A stretch of DNA of 64,000 nucleotides from Stachybotrys elegans (GCA_020746835.1 JAGPNK010000001.1:2976001-3040000); one strand, 5' to 3'. Counted from the stretch's first letter, positions 21,671 to 33,708 are shown. Notes: generated from the sequence alone by a model not told the origin. Translations and numbers: made by a program.

Positions 21671-22846
21671 GACTGGTGATTTGTCGGTAGCCGAGAGTAT
21701 TCGTTCCTGGAAGAAGGGACCGGTCGTGAGATCGATATCGTGGCGAAGAAGGCGTAATGATGCAAAGGAGAGAGATTGTATATGTGGTTGTGTGTATATG
21801 GAATCCGAAGGGAAAGTCGAAGAGAATGATATGACGAGAACAAAAGCACCACTAGGGTGACGAAGGAAGAATGCGGCCAAGGATCAACCTGGAAAGAATC
21901 GAAAGAAAGAAGAAGCGATGTTGAAGACGGCACAGGGCCAGCCCGGGCGAGATCGTCGTCGGCGAAGCTCTTCTCAAGCAAATAATGTGTGTGTGTGTGT
22001 ATCGTGAGCGAAGGAACGAGTGAGGATGAGAGTGAAAGTCAAGGGGCTCTGGGGGTCTAAGTCCGACGGCCTAAGCGCCCCAAGGTTGAGGAGGGAGGGG
22101 AGGGAAGCGAGTCCTATGGGGAGGGTTGGATGGAAATGAAAATGGCTGGCGCCCAAATCTATAGGTGAGATTGTTAATGAAACGAAAGACAAGGAGAAGG
22201 AGAGGGGGGGTGTTCAAGAAAAGAAAAAAAGAGAAACAATGGGTGAGAAGGAAAGTGTATGGAGATGGAAGAAAGAGGACTAATGGGCAGGAAGCTAGAA
22301 GTTGGGACGTCGATGAAGCGACATGACATACATCAAAAACCAAGGAAGGAAAGCACTACCAGCGGTACCCAGCACACTAGACGCTGGTAGTCACTCCTGA
22401 AGGTCACTGGAGCTAAGGCAGGTGCTTGGGGAAGGTACCGCTGGGGGGTGTGTGGGTGGGTGTTTGGCAGACAGGTTGCTACTGTACCCTGACGGCCTGG
22501 GATTGACTGGCTGGGAAGGCACCTGGAAGGCCCAGACATTGGAAGAGATGGGGGCCAAGGCTCAAGGCGATTGGCTGTCATGGTTCCAGCGCCAGATGCA
22601 TCCCGGAGCGCGTGCAAGAAAACCAGCAATAGGGAGGCGCTTTCCCTCTCTCCATCCACCGATCCATCCACCACCAAATCCAACCAGACGGGCCAGAGGC
22701 GACGACGCACGCAACAGCAAGTCGAGAGCCGAGTCGTTTAGGATCTGCTGCCCCTTGGGAGACCCCTGAAGCCCCGCCGCTCCGCCCCGCCCCGGCTCCA
22801 GTTTGGCACCGGGACGGCGCTTTCGCTTCGCCTACCCGCTACGATA

Positions 22847-22871
22847 CGTGTCGTGTCGTCGTCGTCGTCGT
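22847..22871 (+). repeat. GTC/CGT trinucleotide repeat
   Basis: A run of GTCGT and GTC units forms a short imperfect microsatellite outside any recognised gene. Confidence 0.8.
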
Positions 22872-23175
22872 GGCTGTTCAAAGTCCTTTTCCACCTTCTC
22901 CTCGTGACCTGTCGTCGTCTACCGCCTCCCTCACTGCGGGGACGGCGTGCGGCGAAGCGCTGACTGACCACGACACAGGAGCAAAATCTGGCACAAATGT
23001 GCAATCCCTTCCCTGTCTGTCTCTCCTGCCTTGGTTCACAGTTCACATACTGTAGCTGATGCGCTGCCGTATCATGTGTACCATCCGCAGAGAATTTGCC
23101 ACATTCAGCTCGTCTTGGCATAGCAAACTCTCTGGAGTTGTGGTGGTGGCGGTTTATTTTCGAGAAAAATACGGA

Positions 23176-23191
23176 TACGGAGTACGGAGTA
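23176..23191. repeat. Overlapping pair of TACGGAGTA words
   Basis: The 16-mer here is the exact reverse complement of the one at 4717-4732. Single copies of the 9-mer lie at 11776-11784 and 48284-48292. All are intergenic. Confidence 0.9.
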
Positions 23192-23496
23192 TGTGGTGTT
23201 CGCAGAAGATGATGCCGACGATGGGTGATAGGTCCCGGCACCCCTGTCCTCGTCACCCCACTTCTTCCACTCATGCTCTTCTGAAACGACCATCGATGGA
23301 GCCACCCAATCTGAGACGAAACGACTCCAAAGCCTGTCGCCGCCCAGCCGTCATGGCCAGATCAGCAGCCTCCTTCGCCTTGTCCTCCTTCTACGGATAC
23401 GTCCAGTATTTTCTTTTTCTCGTTCGCGGGGTATGCCATCTAGGGTATCTCTTGCTCTCAACCGAGGCCAAGGAATTTGACGAAACACGTCCCCGA

Positions 23497-23520
23497 CATG
23501 ACATGACATGTCATGTCATG
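23497..23520. repeat. 24-bp perfect palindrome built of ACATG/CATGT units
   Basis: The sequence from 23497 to 23520 equals its own reverse complement without a spacer. It consists of repeated CATGA units turning into TCATG units at the centre (between 23508 and 23509). Confidence 0.97.
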
Positions 23521-25381
23521 AGGGAACAAAACACATCTACCCGTTGTTGTCCCGTCTCGGTCCATGCAGATCCAGCCCGCCGATGACCGTCCATGCTATT
23601 AGCATTGACACAGCCCCTTCTCGTATCTGGGCAGCCGGCTGATCATAGCCGGCTGCCAGGTACAAACAAAGCCCAGCCCACGCATGGCCTCGAGGTTGCT
23701 TCTTTGTTGTAGAATGGGTGCGCAGCATGATATAATATATCCCACCCAACCGCATAATAATTAAAGAGTCATGTCAAGGCCGTCCCGCAAAATATGCACA
23801 TGGACCATGGACTGATGGCATTCAGGCACGCCCGGTTCGCCCGGTTCACAGCGCGTACCCAATTCCTTCATATTACCTAGTAGCCGGCACGGTGGGTGCT
23901 TCAGATGTCACACCCCCCCTATTGTGCCACCGTTCGTCTGTACTGGAATGGCTGTGTGTGCGTGTTCCCGCACTCATCGCTTTCGCAAGTGCTGCTGTCC
24001 TTGCCTAGTAGATATTGGTCCGTGGATCGAGACGGGGTATGTCTGTGTGCATACTATGAGACTGTTCTTTATCGTCTCCCTTGGTGTTGGCCAGCTTGTC
24101 CAAGCACGCACAATGTCCATCAAACAAGCCTGCCTGTTCGCTATGATTGGGCGGACAGGCCAGAATGGAGTCATTAACTAACTTCGATCAAGACACCCGA
24201 CATCTGCGCCTCTCTGCTTGCCTGGGATGATAGCTGAGCCACTTCAGTGGGGATAGAAGGTGATCTGAGCAAGTCTTTCTGATCCCACTGCCCACTTGGC
24301 TCGACTCGTCCGAAGAGATAAGGGCGCACGATGCAGGGAGAATAAGAGGACGCAAAGACAGACCACATGTAGGTGATTGCTTGTCAAAAGGAACCTGCTC
24401 TCACCCAGCACGGCACCTTATATTCCGCCGTTATTGTTGCAGTTCCCTTGACGGCCTGTCGAATCTCCCTCGTCGCGACAGGGCTTTCCCCTTTTCTACT
24501 TGTAGAAAACCCGAGCTTTCGCCTCAGAACCCTGAAGGGTCGGTCATAGAAGTGCTTCACTTCCCACTTGGATACGTTTCGAAGGCCACTGGATCTGGTG
24601 TCGGCTCCGCTATTCCCTCATCTCCTCGATGACTTCAAATTTGCCTCCAAACACGAATCAAGGGACGCTCTCGATGGTGAATCTCTGACTTGACTCGGTG
24701 TCTGATGTTTGCACAATACATTATTGCTGTTGCGCCGGGTCAAGATCGGCGGCTACCGTCGACGTTTAATCTATGGTGTTTATTGTTGCCATTTGCAACT
24801 GCTGATCTTGGTTGATAGCCCTGTCCAAGCTAAGTTGGATCTGACTCAATAATAGGACGGAGGGTGGCTGTGCTGCCACAGCTGGGCTATCGACGCCTTT
24901 GACGAGAGGCATGGATGATGTATAGCTCTGGCCGGGCAACTCTTATTACTAAAGCTAGTACCCGTCCGGTGACGAAAGTAAAATCGAGTTGCAAGCAGTG
25001 TTCAAGGCCGAACTGACGCCGTTGGGCTCAATTTTGCTCAGTTCAGCGGTGGACGGCCTGCTGGCTGCTTCATGGCGCAGACTTTCTCACCCCGCCATAC
25101 ATGACTGGAGCAACGGTTGATGAGACGATTGCGAGGAACAAACGTACATGATGCAGACTGGAAACGATCATGGGCTCAGCTTCCCAAGGATCCAGAAACC
25201 CCCAACAATCTCCCGCCCCTTATACTTCTTAAGAATAACGACGGTAACGACAGGCGTCAGCCGCTCCTCCACGTTTGCTCCAGCTTCAAAGCCTGCGCCT
25301 TGCTGTGCTCCACGGAGAGTCAGACGGGAGCACCTGCAACAGCAACGAAAGCCTCTGAAATAGGATGATGAGCAGCATCAT

Positions 25382-25715
25382 ATGAACAAGCTCAAAGAGG
25401 CCTTGATGGACGGCAAAATGTTGCGAGGGGAGGACGAGAACGACAATAAGAAAGCTCAGGAGAAGAGTGGCAGGTTGCCATCAATGAATGGTTCGAGAAG
25501 AACCCTCCCGCAAAATCACGTTGGGACAAAACTGTCTACTGAACAGCAGGGGCTCGCCCACGATCTATGGAACCGAGGAGTTGATGCTCATTTTGTTCAC
25601 TAGTATGAGGAGCGCCTACCCAAAGCCCTCCGTACCGAGCATGAAGTCAAGGGGAGAATGGGACAAATGCATCCTTACTCACGTTTCCTGAAAGAAGCCC
25701 CGAGAGGCTCGGTCA
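25382..25715 (+). pseudogene. Possible decayed protein gene (uncertain)
   Basis: One frame starts MNKLKEALMDGKML and runs to a TAG at about 25601-25603. Beyond that stop the same frame continues with plausible protein (YEERLPKALRTEHEV). Between about 25460 and 25530 another frame reads better (INEWFEKNPPAKSRWDK) before a TGA. This looks like a coding stretch broken by a frameshift and point mutations to stop. I recognise no family. It may equally be chance; the Lys/Glu-rich character and the position in a gene-poor interval are the only support. Confidence 0.25.
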
Positions 25716-26342
25716 CATGCTACGGGTCGTAATCCCTCACGCCAAGAAGAATGGGTTACGGGACGAGACGACAACCCTTTTCCCCTTTAGTCTTTTTCTA
25801 CTTCTCCTTCTCCCTGCCTGCTGTCCCAAGGATGTAAAAATCATTGTGGGCATCTCTGGGATGGTCTCATTTTGCGTACAAGTCTGGAACGCATCTGAGT
25901 ACTAACAGTACCTTAGTACTGAGGTAGTGGCTGGGATGCGTGGTAATCAACGGTGGCTTTGGGTCACATCGTAGGAGGCAGTTGCTGATTCGTAAGAGTC
26001 ATTCAAGATGGTATGGATGCAAGATAAAAAGGTTATAAAAAGAAGAAAGAAAGAGAGAAAAAAAGCCCAGAAACTTAGATAAACCCATCAAATTCCAAGT
26101 AAAACATGAAGATATATCAGTATCAAATCAGATATCTCTCTGCTGTTTGAGCATTCGTTTCCCGCCCTATGCGGGCTCAGCAACTCCGTCATTTCAGATC
26201 TATGCCAAAGAATAAAAAATGTGCTTCATCATAGGACGTTCCCTCGTAACAAGTGCGAAATAACACAACCGCTCCAAGGAAGCGATGCAAAGCAGGCTCC
26301 ACGATAGAACCAGCCACAGAGACTGTTCGGGGGATAGGTGGC

Positions 26343-29300
26343 TCAGAAAAAAGCGGATGGCTGCCCATTCCCCCAGCCTTGGTTTGGAGGGGCCGGGTTC
26401 TGGTGAGGCGATCTCGAAAATGGCGGAGATACGGAGCCTTGACCGCTGTAGGGACTATGATGGCCACTGGCAGGACCAACCATGCCGTCGTACACCATCT
26501 GCCCGCTCATCTGTCCACTCATCTGTCCGCCCATCTGTCCGCCCATCTGTCCACCCATTTGTCCACCCATCGGACTACTCAGCTGTCCCCCAAAGTGTCC
26601 CCCTGCCGATATTCCTCCCATGTTCTGAAGGCCGAGGGGGTCCAGCTGTGGGAACGGCTCCATTCTGTTGTCAACATGCATGAATGTATGGTTCCCTCCC
26701 GTTGCAAAGGGGTGTGGACCCGCACCCTGCCCTGGGTCGTATGCCTGATCCATTGACCCAATGTGCGGCGATTGCTGCAGGGCGTGGCCCATACTTGGGT
26801 AATGTCCCTGATATGCCTGGCCCGAGAATGGGGACTGCATAACGTTGCTCGGATACATTGCCGAGGCCTGGTTGGGCATGTTGAACGGAGGCTGATGGTG
26901 GTTGATCATGACATGGTGATTAGGAGCAGGAAAAGCGTGTTCGTTTGACAGAGGCATTGTGTGGCGAGGAGGGGGGTCCTGCACGGGGCTGATGATGGTG
27001 TCCGCTGCCAGTTCCTTCGCCCTGATGGCAACCAGGCGCAACACTGGCAGTGAGATTGACTCCATGTGCTTGGCCAGATGGACCGTCAGCTTCTTCCACG
27101 TAGGGAAACTCTTGCCACAGAAGCGGCAGGGCTCCTCCTGAGGCCGCTTCGTCGTCTCCTGATGGCATTGCTCAACCTTCCTCCAGGTTGTGTCCGTCTG
27201 CACTTGCTTCTTCATCGCAGCCTTGGTCTTCACTTTGGGTTCCACGAACTTGTGCTCACGAACCAGATGCTGCAGGAAATTGTCCCGGCGGTAGCAGACA
27301 TGCCGGCAGTCATCCACATCGCAGGTCCACCATTCAAGGTGGCGATGACCCTCGTTCTCGTGGCGAACCCAGTCCGCCTTGCGCTTGAAGATCTTGGGTT
27401 CGCGACACTTGTCCCATGTGCATGTAAATGGTTGCACGTCTTCGTGGACGTGCTTGGTCCAATCAGATGGCTTCTGGAACTTCTTCTTCGAGAAGCACAG
27501 CTGACACTCGAATTCAGCAGGCAGGGAGAGGGTAGGGGGCATGGGGATATCCTGAGGAAAGCTCTCCTGGTTGATGGCACCCTCAACAGGAGTTAAGCCA
27601 TCATCATCATCGGCGAAGGTGGTTGACAGAGGATCCAGCTCCCTCGCATCACCCTTTTGGTCAAGGACATTCGCCGATCCGCCGAGTGCGATGCAGAGAG
27701 ACCCGCAGGGACAGTTTGCGCCGAGTCCAAGATGTTTCACTTTGTGGTTCAGCAGCTGCTTGTACCTGACAACTTGTTGATACGCAATGCGATCTACAAG
27801 ATAGGTGTTGGTGGTGCTGAGGCCCGGGTTCAGCTTTAGCACATGCTCCCGGAAGCCTGGCATAGTCGGTGCGACGCCGTCGATGTGGTTGGCATCCGTT
27901 ACCATATCATTATCCTCATAAAACTCGTCGTCGTCGTCATCGTCATCATCGGCGTCGCCGCCAGACGTCTTGGCCAGAACTGCAATGGGAGGGCCGCCAT
28001 TCTTCTTCAGCATCTCTACTATGTTGGATGGGCTGCTCTCGACGGACGTGTCTAGGCCAATGGGGCGCGGCAAGTCCGACTTGCTTCTGGGCCGAGATCT
28101 CCCATTATTTGTGACTGTTAGCCCCGAGGGGAACCCAGGGGCTGGCGAGCCATTGATTGAACCACTGATGGAACCTTTGTGAGTATGGGTCGCGGCGTGA
28201 GTCGCGCCGATGGATGCAATACTCGAACCCAGTGCCGCGAGTGTTGTGTTGATGCTCGGCGTCGATTTCTTGCCCCAGCTCATCTGACGGCCCGGAAGAC
28301 CAAGATGAGGAAGGCTGTCGCGCTTGCCCTGGGGCATGCCCTCTTCTTCGGGCGATGATTCAGGCTGGGGGCTTCGGGAGCGCTTGGAGGTGCTCAAGCG
28401 ACGCTCTATGGCGCCTAGGAATCCTGGCTTGTTGATCTTCTCGCCACTACCTCGAGCAATGGAGAGCTTTCTAAGGAAATTGCCAGCTTTGGCGGTTGGC
28501 AGGTCCCCGAGGCTTAGGATGTCTTGGTCAAGGACGCTATGAAAGCTTCGACGACGTGTTCCCCATGTCGCAGCCCTGGACAAGATGGACGCATTATCGC
28601 CGCACATCCTCTCGAACCTCTCAATGGCGGCTTGTGAGGACTCAGGCTGATGTCTTGCTCTGCCGTTTGATTGAATATTCAGCACCATGGGCGGATCCGC
28701 CCAATGCTTGTCGGCCGCAATGATGTCGTAATCTTCAGTCGACATCGGGCCGCCTCTGCTGTCGTAGTAAGTCTGGCCAGGAATAGGTCGGTTCTCTGTT
28801 CGATCTCCGAGTGGTATATCGTCGGAACTGTTGCGGGCTTCCAGCTCGGCAGACTTGATCTCATCCGGAGAGTTTGTTGAGGGGATGGAGAGGTCCTCCA
28901 ACTTCTCGGAAAGCCAATTACTCACGTCCTTTTTACGCTCATCGATTTCTCTCTGAGCCGCCTGCTCCTTGATGCTCGGGCCTTCATCAGAGGGCCGATT
29001 GTCGGGATCCAGCCCACCATGGCCCGTTGTGGGGTTGCGATTCCATCTGCCAAGTGAGTCGCGACGGGTGTAATCAGAGGCTTGGTTAGAAGATGGTGAG
29101 GACATTGGCTCTCCGGCTGATCCAAGGCCAGTCAGTGATGGGTCACGGCCGCCATCGAAGGCGTGCTCCACAGGATGAAGCGCATCTTTCTCCCAAACGG
29201 AAATGGTAACACGTGGGCTTGTCATGGCGGCGGTAGATTGTGCCAGTCCGTCGTCGCTTGACCGGCAGCTGCTGCTCTGGCTCGGAGTCAGCTGAGAGGC

Positions 29301-29873
29301 GTGGATGCTGGCAGGCTGCGGTCTGAAAGGCTTCTGAAGTTCATGCGGCGAAATTGACTCGGGTAGTTGGTTGGGGATCGAGGCCGCTGCCCAGGATGAT
29401 GTGTGATTTGAGCCGTTCTGCTCGGGAGTCAGAGGGTATGAAGAACCATTACTCCTTGCGCTGGATGCGGTTGTGGCAGTGGTAGTGGTAGCGGCAGCGA
29501 CAGGCGCCTGGCTGCTGCTACTGTGGTTGAAGGCCGAAGAGTCAAACCCGGATTCGTCCTCCAAAAAGGCGGGTGCCGCAAACTGATTGAAGTCAGTGGC
29601 GAACAGTGGATCGTCGTCGAGTTCGCTGAAGTCGCTAGGCTGGTAGTTGCTGAAGGTAGATGATGCCGCCGGTGTGGTCTCAACGTGCAGGGCTGGGGAC
29701 AGACGGTCACTGTCGACGCGGGACAGGAAGTCAGTGAAGTGGTGGCCGTTGTCTTCTGCAAGAGCCGAGGTATGCTGCGAACCGGCTGCCAAGGATGGGT
29801 TGGCGCCGTCAGAAGGGTGGTCGTGGTCGTACTCGTGATGAGCCGTGGGGTGAACGATGAATGTGGAAGACAT
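26343..29873 (-). CDS. Large C2H2 zinc-finger protein, probable transcription regulator
   Basis: A single uninterrupted frame of 1176 residues. The N-terminal two thirds is low in structure, rich in Ser, Pro, Asp and Gln, with an acid run of nine Asp (about 645-655). A zinc-finger block lies at about 786-935. It has an ECQLC...H finger, a CTWDKC...H finger, a CDVDDCRHVC finger with YRRDNFLQHLVREH, and after a gap a CRFCGKSF finger with HLAKH. The C-terminal 230 residues are rich in Met, Gln, Gly, Pro and His and contain GGQM/SGQM repeats (about 1100-1125). This is the build of a nuclear DNA-binding regulator, but I do not recognise a named orthologue. Large gaps on both sides suggest long regulatory regions. 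Confidence 0.85.
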   Translation of the reverse strand: MSSTFIVHPTAHHEYDHDHPSDGANPSLAAGSQHTSALAEDNGHHFTDFLSRVDSDRLSPALHVETTPAASSTFSNYQPSDFSELDDDPLFATDFNQFAAPAFLEDESGFDSSAFNHSSSSQAPVAAATTTTATTASSARSNGSSYPLTPEQNGSNHTSSWAAASIPNQLPESISPHELQKPFRPQPASIHASQLTPSQSSSCRSSDDGLAQSTAAMTSPRVTISVWEKDALHPVEHAFDGGRDPSLTGLGSAGEPMSSPSSNQASDYTRRDSLGRWNRNPTTGHGGLDPDNRPSDEGPSIKEQAAQREIDERKKDVSNWLSEKLEDLSIPSTNSPDEIKSAELEARNSSDDIPLGDRTENRPIPGQTYYDSRGGPMSTEDYDIIAADKHWADPPMVLNIQSNGRARHQPESSQAAIERFERMCGDNASILSRAATWGTRRRSFHSVLDQDILSLGDLPTAKAGNFLRKLSIARGSGEKINKPGFLGAIERRLSTSKRSRSPQPESSPEEEGMPQGKRDSLPHLGLPGRQMSWGKKSTPSINTTLAALGSSIASIGATHAATHTHKGSISGSINGSPAPGFPSGLTVTNNGRSRPRSKSDLPRPIGLDTSVESSPSNIVEMLKKNGGPPIAVLAKTSGGDADDDDDDDDEFYEDNDMVTDANHIDGVAPTMPGFREHVLKLNPGLSTTNTYLVDRIAYQQVVRYKQLLNHKVKHLGLGANCPCGSLCIALGGSANVLDQKGDARELDPLSTTFADDDDGLTPVEGAINQESFPQDIPMPPTLSLPAEFECQLCFSKKKFQKPSDWTKHVHEDVQPFTCTWDKCREPKIFKRKADWVRHENEGHRHLEWWTCDVDDCRHVCYRRDNFLQHLVREHKFVEPKVKTKAAMKKQVQTDTTWRKVEQCHQETTKRPQEEPCRFCGKSFPTWKKLTVHLAKHMESISLPVLRLVAIRAKELAADTIISPVQDPPPRHTMPLSNEHAFPAPNHHVMINHHQPPFNMPNQASAMYPSNVMQSPFSGQAYQGHYPSMGHALQQSPHIGSMDQAYDPGQGAGPHPFATGGNHTFMHVDNRMEPFPQLDPLGLQNMGGISAGGHFGGQLSSPMGGQMGGQMGGQMGGQMSGQMSGQMVYDGMVGPASGHHSPYSGQGSVSPPFSRSPHQNPAPPNQGWGNGQPSAFF
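26496..26567 (-). repeat. Six 12-nt tandem repeats encoding GGQM/SGQM units
   Basis: Six 12-bp units of the CATCTGTCCGCC type stand head to tail within the C-terminal part of the C2H2 gene. Two of the units are identical and the others differ by one to three bases. Multiples of four residues keep the frame, so the number may vary between isolates. Confidence 0.92.
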
Positions 29874-32800
29874 CGTGACGACTTTGGTGAGGAGATGGGA
29901 GGGGGTGGCAGCGGATATATAGAGGGAGAGAAAGGTAGGAAGTGAAGGCGCAATGAGTATCGGGGAGAGCCTCTGGGGCGCTAGACAAGCTCAGGCAAGC
30001 CAAGGGAGAAGCCAGCCGATCTATTTTCCGGGGTTGGTGAATTCAGGCATGAGCTGGCTCACTGACCTGGCACCATGCTTCTTGTCAAGGCTCAATGGCG
30101 ACGATCAGGAGCTACCTGCAGCGTGGGAAGCAGAGTCGCAGGTTGGGTTGCGATTAGTCTGCGGCGCGCTGATGCTATGTCTGGAAGATGAACGGGACAA
30201 GTTGGGATGCAGACAAGGCGGGGCCGGAGAAGGGGAGGAGTGAGAGGGTAATGTGATGGTGGAGGGTGGTAGTACCGCGCGGCTGAACCTGGGACACTGG
30301 GAAGCGCCGCTCCTCTGCGCGCGTGCGTGTGGGGAGGTAGGGATGCTTGCTATCTGGTGGGCTTGACATGAACGTGGAGTTGTTGGGCGTGGGAGCGTCC
30401 AAGCTAGCCGAGGATTGTTGGCTGGTATCGCGTCCGGTCAAACTATCGGGGAGCAGAGAAGAGAGCGAGGTCAAATGGCGAGCGACGAGGCCTCTGGTCT
30501 GTTTAGAGGAAAGAATTAGGTGTGTGGTTCGTGGTCGACCGTTGACATGATAAGACGGGAGAATAGAGTCAGGGCGAAGTCGGGTGAGTGGGGTGCGATG
30601 GCTAGGTGCGTTAGACAGAGCCGGCAGAGCTGTGGCGTAGCCCATCCATTCAAGCCGAAATGAGTGCAAAAAAAGAGCCTAGTTGCACCGGGGGGGCATG
30701 GGATGGATCATGGGAGGACGAGCTTGTCGGCGAGGCGGGGTGGGAGGGTCGCTCGGTTCAGAAGGAGGTTGGCCTGGCCAGTCCTGGGGAGAGGTACCTG
30801 ATTGTCAAGCTGTGTGTCTTCAGCCACAAGGCAGCAGGAATAGTAGTCAGTGCCATGTTGACCGAAAGAAGCCGGTCGGGGCTGGGGAAATGGATGAGAG
30901 ACGGGCAGAATCGAAATGGATTTTGGATTGCACCGTCAGCTGCCAGCTGGCAACCTCTAGAACACGAGCTGGGTGGTAGGTGCCTTCTCAACCACTGATT
31001 ACCTCCCTAGGTCGCTCTTTCTCTTTGTGCCACCTGCTCGCCTACTAATCTACTGCAGGTACTCAGCTCAGTAGTAGGCGGGCAACTACTACTAATGGTA
31101 CATACCTAGGTACCTGTATCTCGGGCAAATAGTGGTACATGTAGTACCTGTGTAATCATCCACCCATCCATCGTCCATCCATGTGCCTCAAATGACATGA
31201 GATGTTCCCTTTCTGGATGATTCAGACATGGGGTTACAACTTCTTCATGGTCGGCAAGCAAGCATACCTGCCAGGCGGACCAGCGTGGTGGGCCTGAAGG
31301 CAACCCTACCACGAGGTTGCATAGAACAACCGCTTGCTACTACTAATACATACTGAATGTTGGCTGCCTCATGGTCTGTCTGGCTTGTTTCGCCCGGCTT
31401 CCCAATGGGTCTCCACCACTCCTTCCTCGGCAAGGCGTTTTTGGGTCGGGGGTCTACTTTAGGCGGTAGGTAGGTGCTCTCGTAGGCGCACTTAGCCCAG
31501 TGTCCACTTCAGCCCCATCTCCACAGCGGGCACTGACTGGCAGGAGCCCAAGCCACTCCTGGTCTTCTCTGCCTGCCAGTCACGAGCACAAGGCGTTTTT
31601 TTTTGTCACCAGAAGCCAAGATATCCAAACCAATTTACTCAGTGAAACTGGATCTAACATGTGGTTCCATGCCAGGGCCCCTGACACCAAGTCGATTTAG
31701 CAGTGAGCGGGCAGTTCCGTCATGTTCTTGTCCCTCACCAACTCACCGAATCTCAATCGCCGGGGTATGACTGCGTCGATTCAGAAAAGCTCGTGACAAG
31801 AGGAGCCATTTTGGGACATGTTCCCACAATTGTAGTGGTCACATCACGGCACGATGGCGTTAATTAATAGGCACGGGCCCGTTATAGGTACTAGTAGTCA
31901 AGACTGGTGCTACCAGAGGTTTGGCGAGGGGTCCCCGAGTCCAGCGCACCATTGAAGACTTCATTGTACGACAGCAAAGCAACCATTATCGTACTAGCTG
32001 CCGTGCATGATATCAGAGAACTGTGCTTGGAGCACCGCCTCCCTCTTTTACAGATGGCTGCCACACCGACTATCGGCTCGGCTTCGCTTCGCCCCCGGCG
32101 CGGTGCACATTATGTCACAGCCCTATGGCTTCCAAACATGGCTGCAGCACTGCCACATCCACCGATACGGAATGGATGCATTCACTTTGTCAACTCAACT
32201 GCCGCCCCACCCTGCTGTGAAGCAAGATGCATGCTGCAGGATTTTCTCGACCATCGCGACGTTTGAATAATGCCCAGGTGTTTTCAAGTCTGGCCTTGAT
32301 TGTGAGGGCCAGGATGCATCGCAGCCTAGACGTCGGCTTGCCGAGGTCGCCCAGCGCCGCAGCAAGATGGGGGCGCCTGCCCCAAAAGGTCTACTCCAAC
32401 CCAGCATTTCACAACGCTGAGGCATTCTTGTGCCAGCTGTATGCCACCAATGACGATCATAAGGCTGTTTTGACCGCCGAGCGACAGGGCACTGCTTCCG
32501 TGCGGATACTCCCTTCCCTTGCGTCGACGCAGAGGCCAAGGTGAACACCCCCGCTGGTGATGCATGTTTCGGTTGGGCGTGGATACACCAGGAACCACTA
32601 CTACCTCACGGCGCAGACGGATATGGGGACATGGCCTTGCCAGCTCTGGAATGGGCTGATGAAGGAGCCATCTTGGCAACCACAAGCTTGATTTGTTCGT
32701 CAACCCAACCCAGTGGGAATGAACCCCAGCACCGAGAAAACTCCCAATAGAGATGAGGTCTTACACGGGCTGCAGGAATCGCCTGATGCCACCTCGATGG

Positions 32801-33200
32801 TTCTGAGTCCCACCAGTCTTCACGGCAGTGAGACCTACTGCAAACTCTCTTCCTCGCCATCCATCCCATCCCCTGTGACACAACGTTCTACGTAGATACA
32901 GGCCCTGCACGTGCGGCTGAGATTCCTTGTTTTCGGTTCCCTGTAGTACCTATTAGTGGTGGTGCGACTATTGAGGCCTGAGGCATTCACCCGTTTTGGT
33001 ATTGCCTGCCTTACATAATTTTTCCTACCCTTATCTCCTCTGACATCAACCACGCTCATGACAGACGCAGGCCCATTGAGGTGGTCATAATACAAGGTAT
33101 TCAGCCTGTCTAAGGCATGGTGACTTAGGCGATTGATTATACCACACTGTCTTTGCTTCATCATGTTCGAGGTCTGTGCACAGCCCTGTAAATTCTGACA
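29874..33200. other. Large intergenic region upstream of the C2H2 gene
   Basis: No gene is supported in 3.3 kb. GTAC/CCTA-rich sequence lies at 31040-31150, and TACTACTAATACATACT near 31337. A 164-codon minus-strand frame at 30175-30669 lies in the probable leader of the C2H2 gene and has no recognisable content. The DUF202 gene begins at the right edge. Confidence 0.45.
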
Positions 33201-33708
33201 ATGACTCTGGCTCAACCACTCCAGCCAAACTCGGACGAGCACCTCCACCTGCGGCTTCACAAAGCGCGCTCAATCGTGCTCACAACCCAGGAGTAAGTCA
33301 CACTAGGTCCAGTCGCCCCCGGGCGGCTCCTACTTGCCCAGGTCCTCTTCTGAATAGCATTCCCTCTGTGCCAGGCTCACCGAGATCCGCGCCGCGCAAC
33401 GCACCTTCGAGGGTGCTTACATGCGCACCGCCCTGGGCCAGTTCTCCTTCGCCCTCGTCATCCTCAAGATCTTCACCGAGGAGTTCTACGCCATCGGTGC
33501 TCTGTTCGCGGCTTACGGCTTTGCCATTCTTCTGGTGGCCGCCTACCGCAGATACGAAGGGAACAGGCAGTTCTTCGTGTCCGAGTCCTCGGATGGTGCC
33601 CTTCACCGAAAGTTCAGAACCAGCGGTGATACAGTTGCTATGATGACGCTTCTGAGCGTGTTTTCTTACGTTTCTCTCATGATCTTGACTTGTCAGCTGG
33701 TATCATAG
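33201..33708 (+). CDS. DUF202 (YidH-like) small membrane protein
   Basis: Two exons, 33201-33292 and 33375-33708, give 141 residues. The ATG at 33201 gives an N-terminus (MTLAQPLQPNSDE) that joins in frame through a GTAAGT donor to LTEIRAAQRTFEGAYMRTALGQF. The family hallmark is the RTF...RTALxxF stretch at the start of the first helix. Three membrane helices are likely: about 47-64, 67-84 (YAIGALFAAYGFAILLVAAYRRYEG) and 115-138. DUF202 proteins occur in vacuolar and plasma membranes and as part of VTC-type proteins; the role of the stand-alone form is not established. The gene converges on the Zn2Cys6 regulator. Confidence 0.8.

Larger units (their letters stand above)
21671..26342. other. 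Large gene-poor interval
   Basis: No intact gene recognised in 4.7 kb. Contents: a TG repeat at about 21986-22000 in the leader of the FLC-like gene, a GTC-type microsatellite at about 22847-22871, overlapping TACGGAGTA words at 23176-23191, a 24-bp perfect palindrome at 23497-23520, a possible gene relic at about 25380-25715, a GTACT/CCTTAG-rich cluster at 25897-25927 and a purine run at 26030-26066. Open frames elsewhere are short and overlap on both strands. Confidence 0.5.

Noticed and set aside
30175..30669. 164-codon minus-strand frame upstream of the C2H2 gene
   Set aside because: No recognisable content and lies in its likely leader; Ser/Leu/Pro-rich as expected of non-coding GC-rich DNA.
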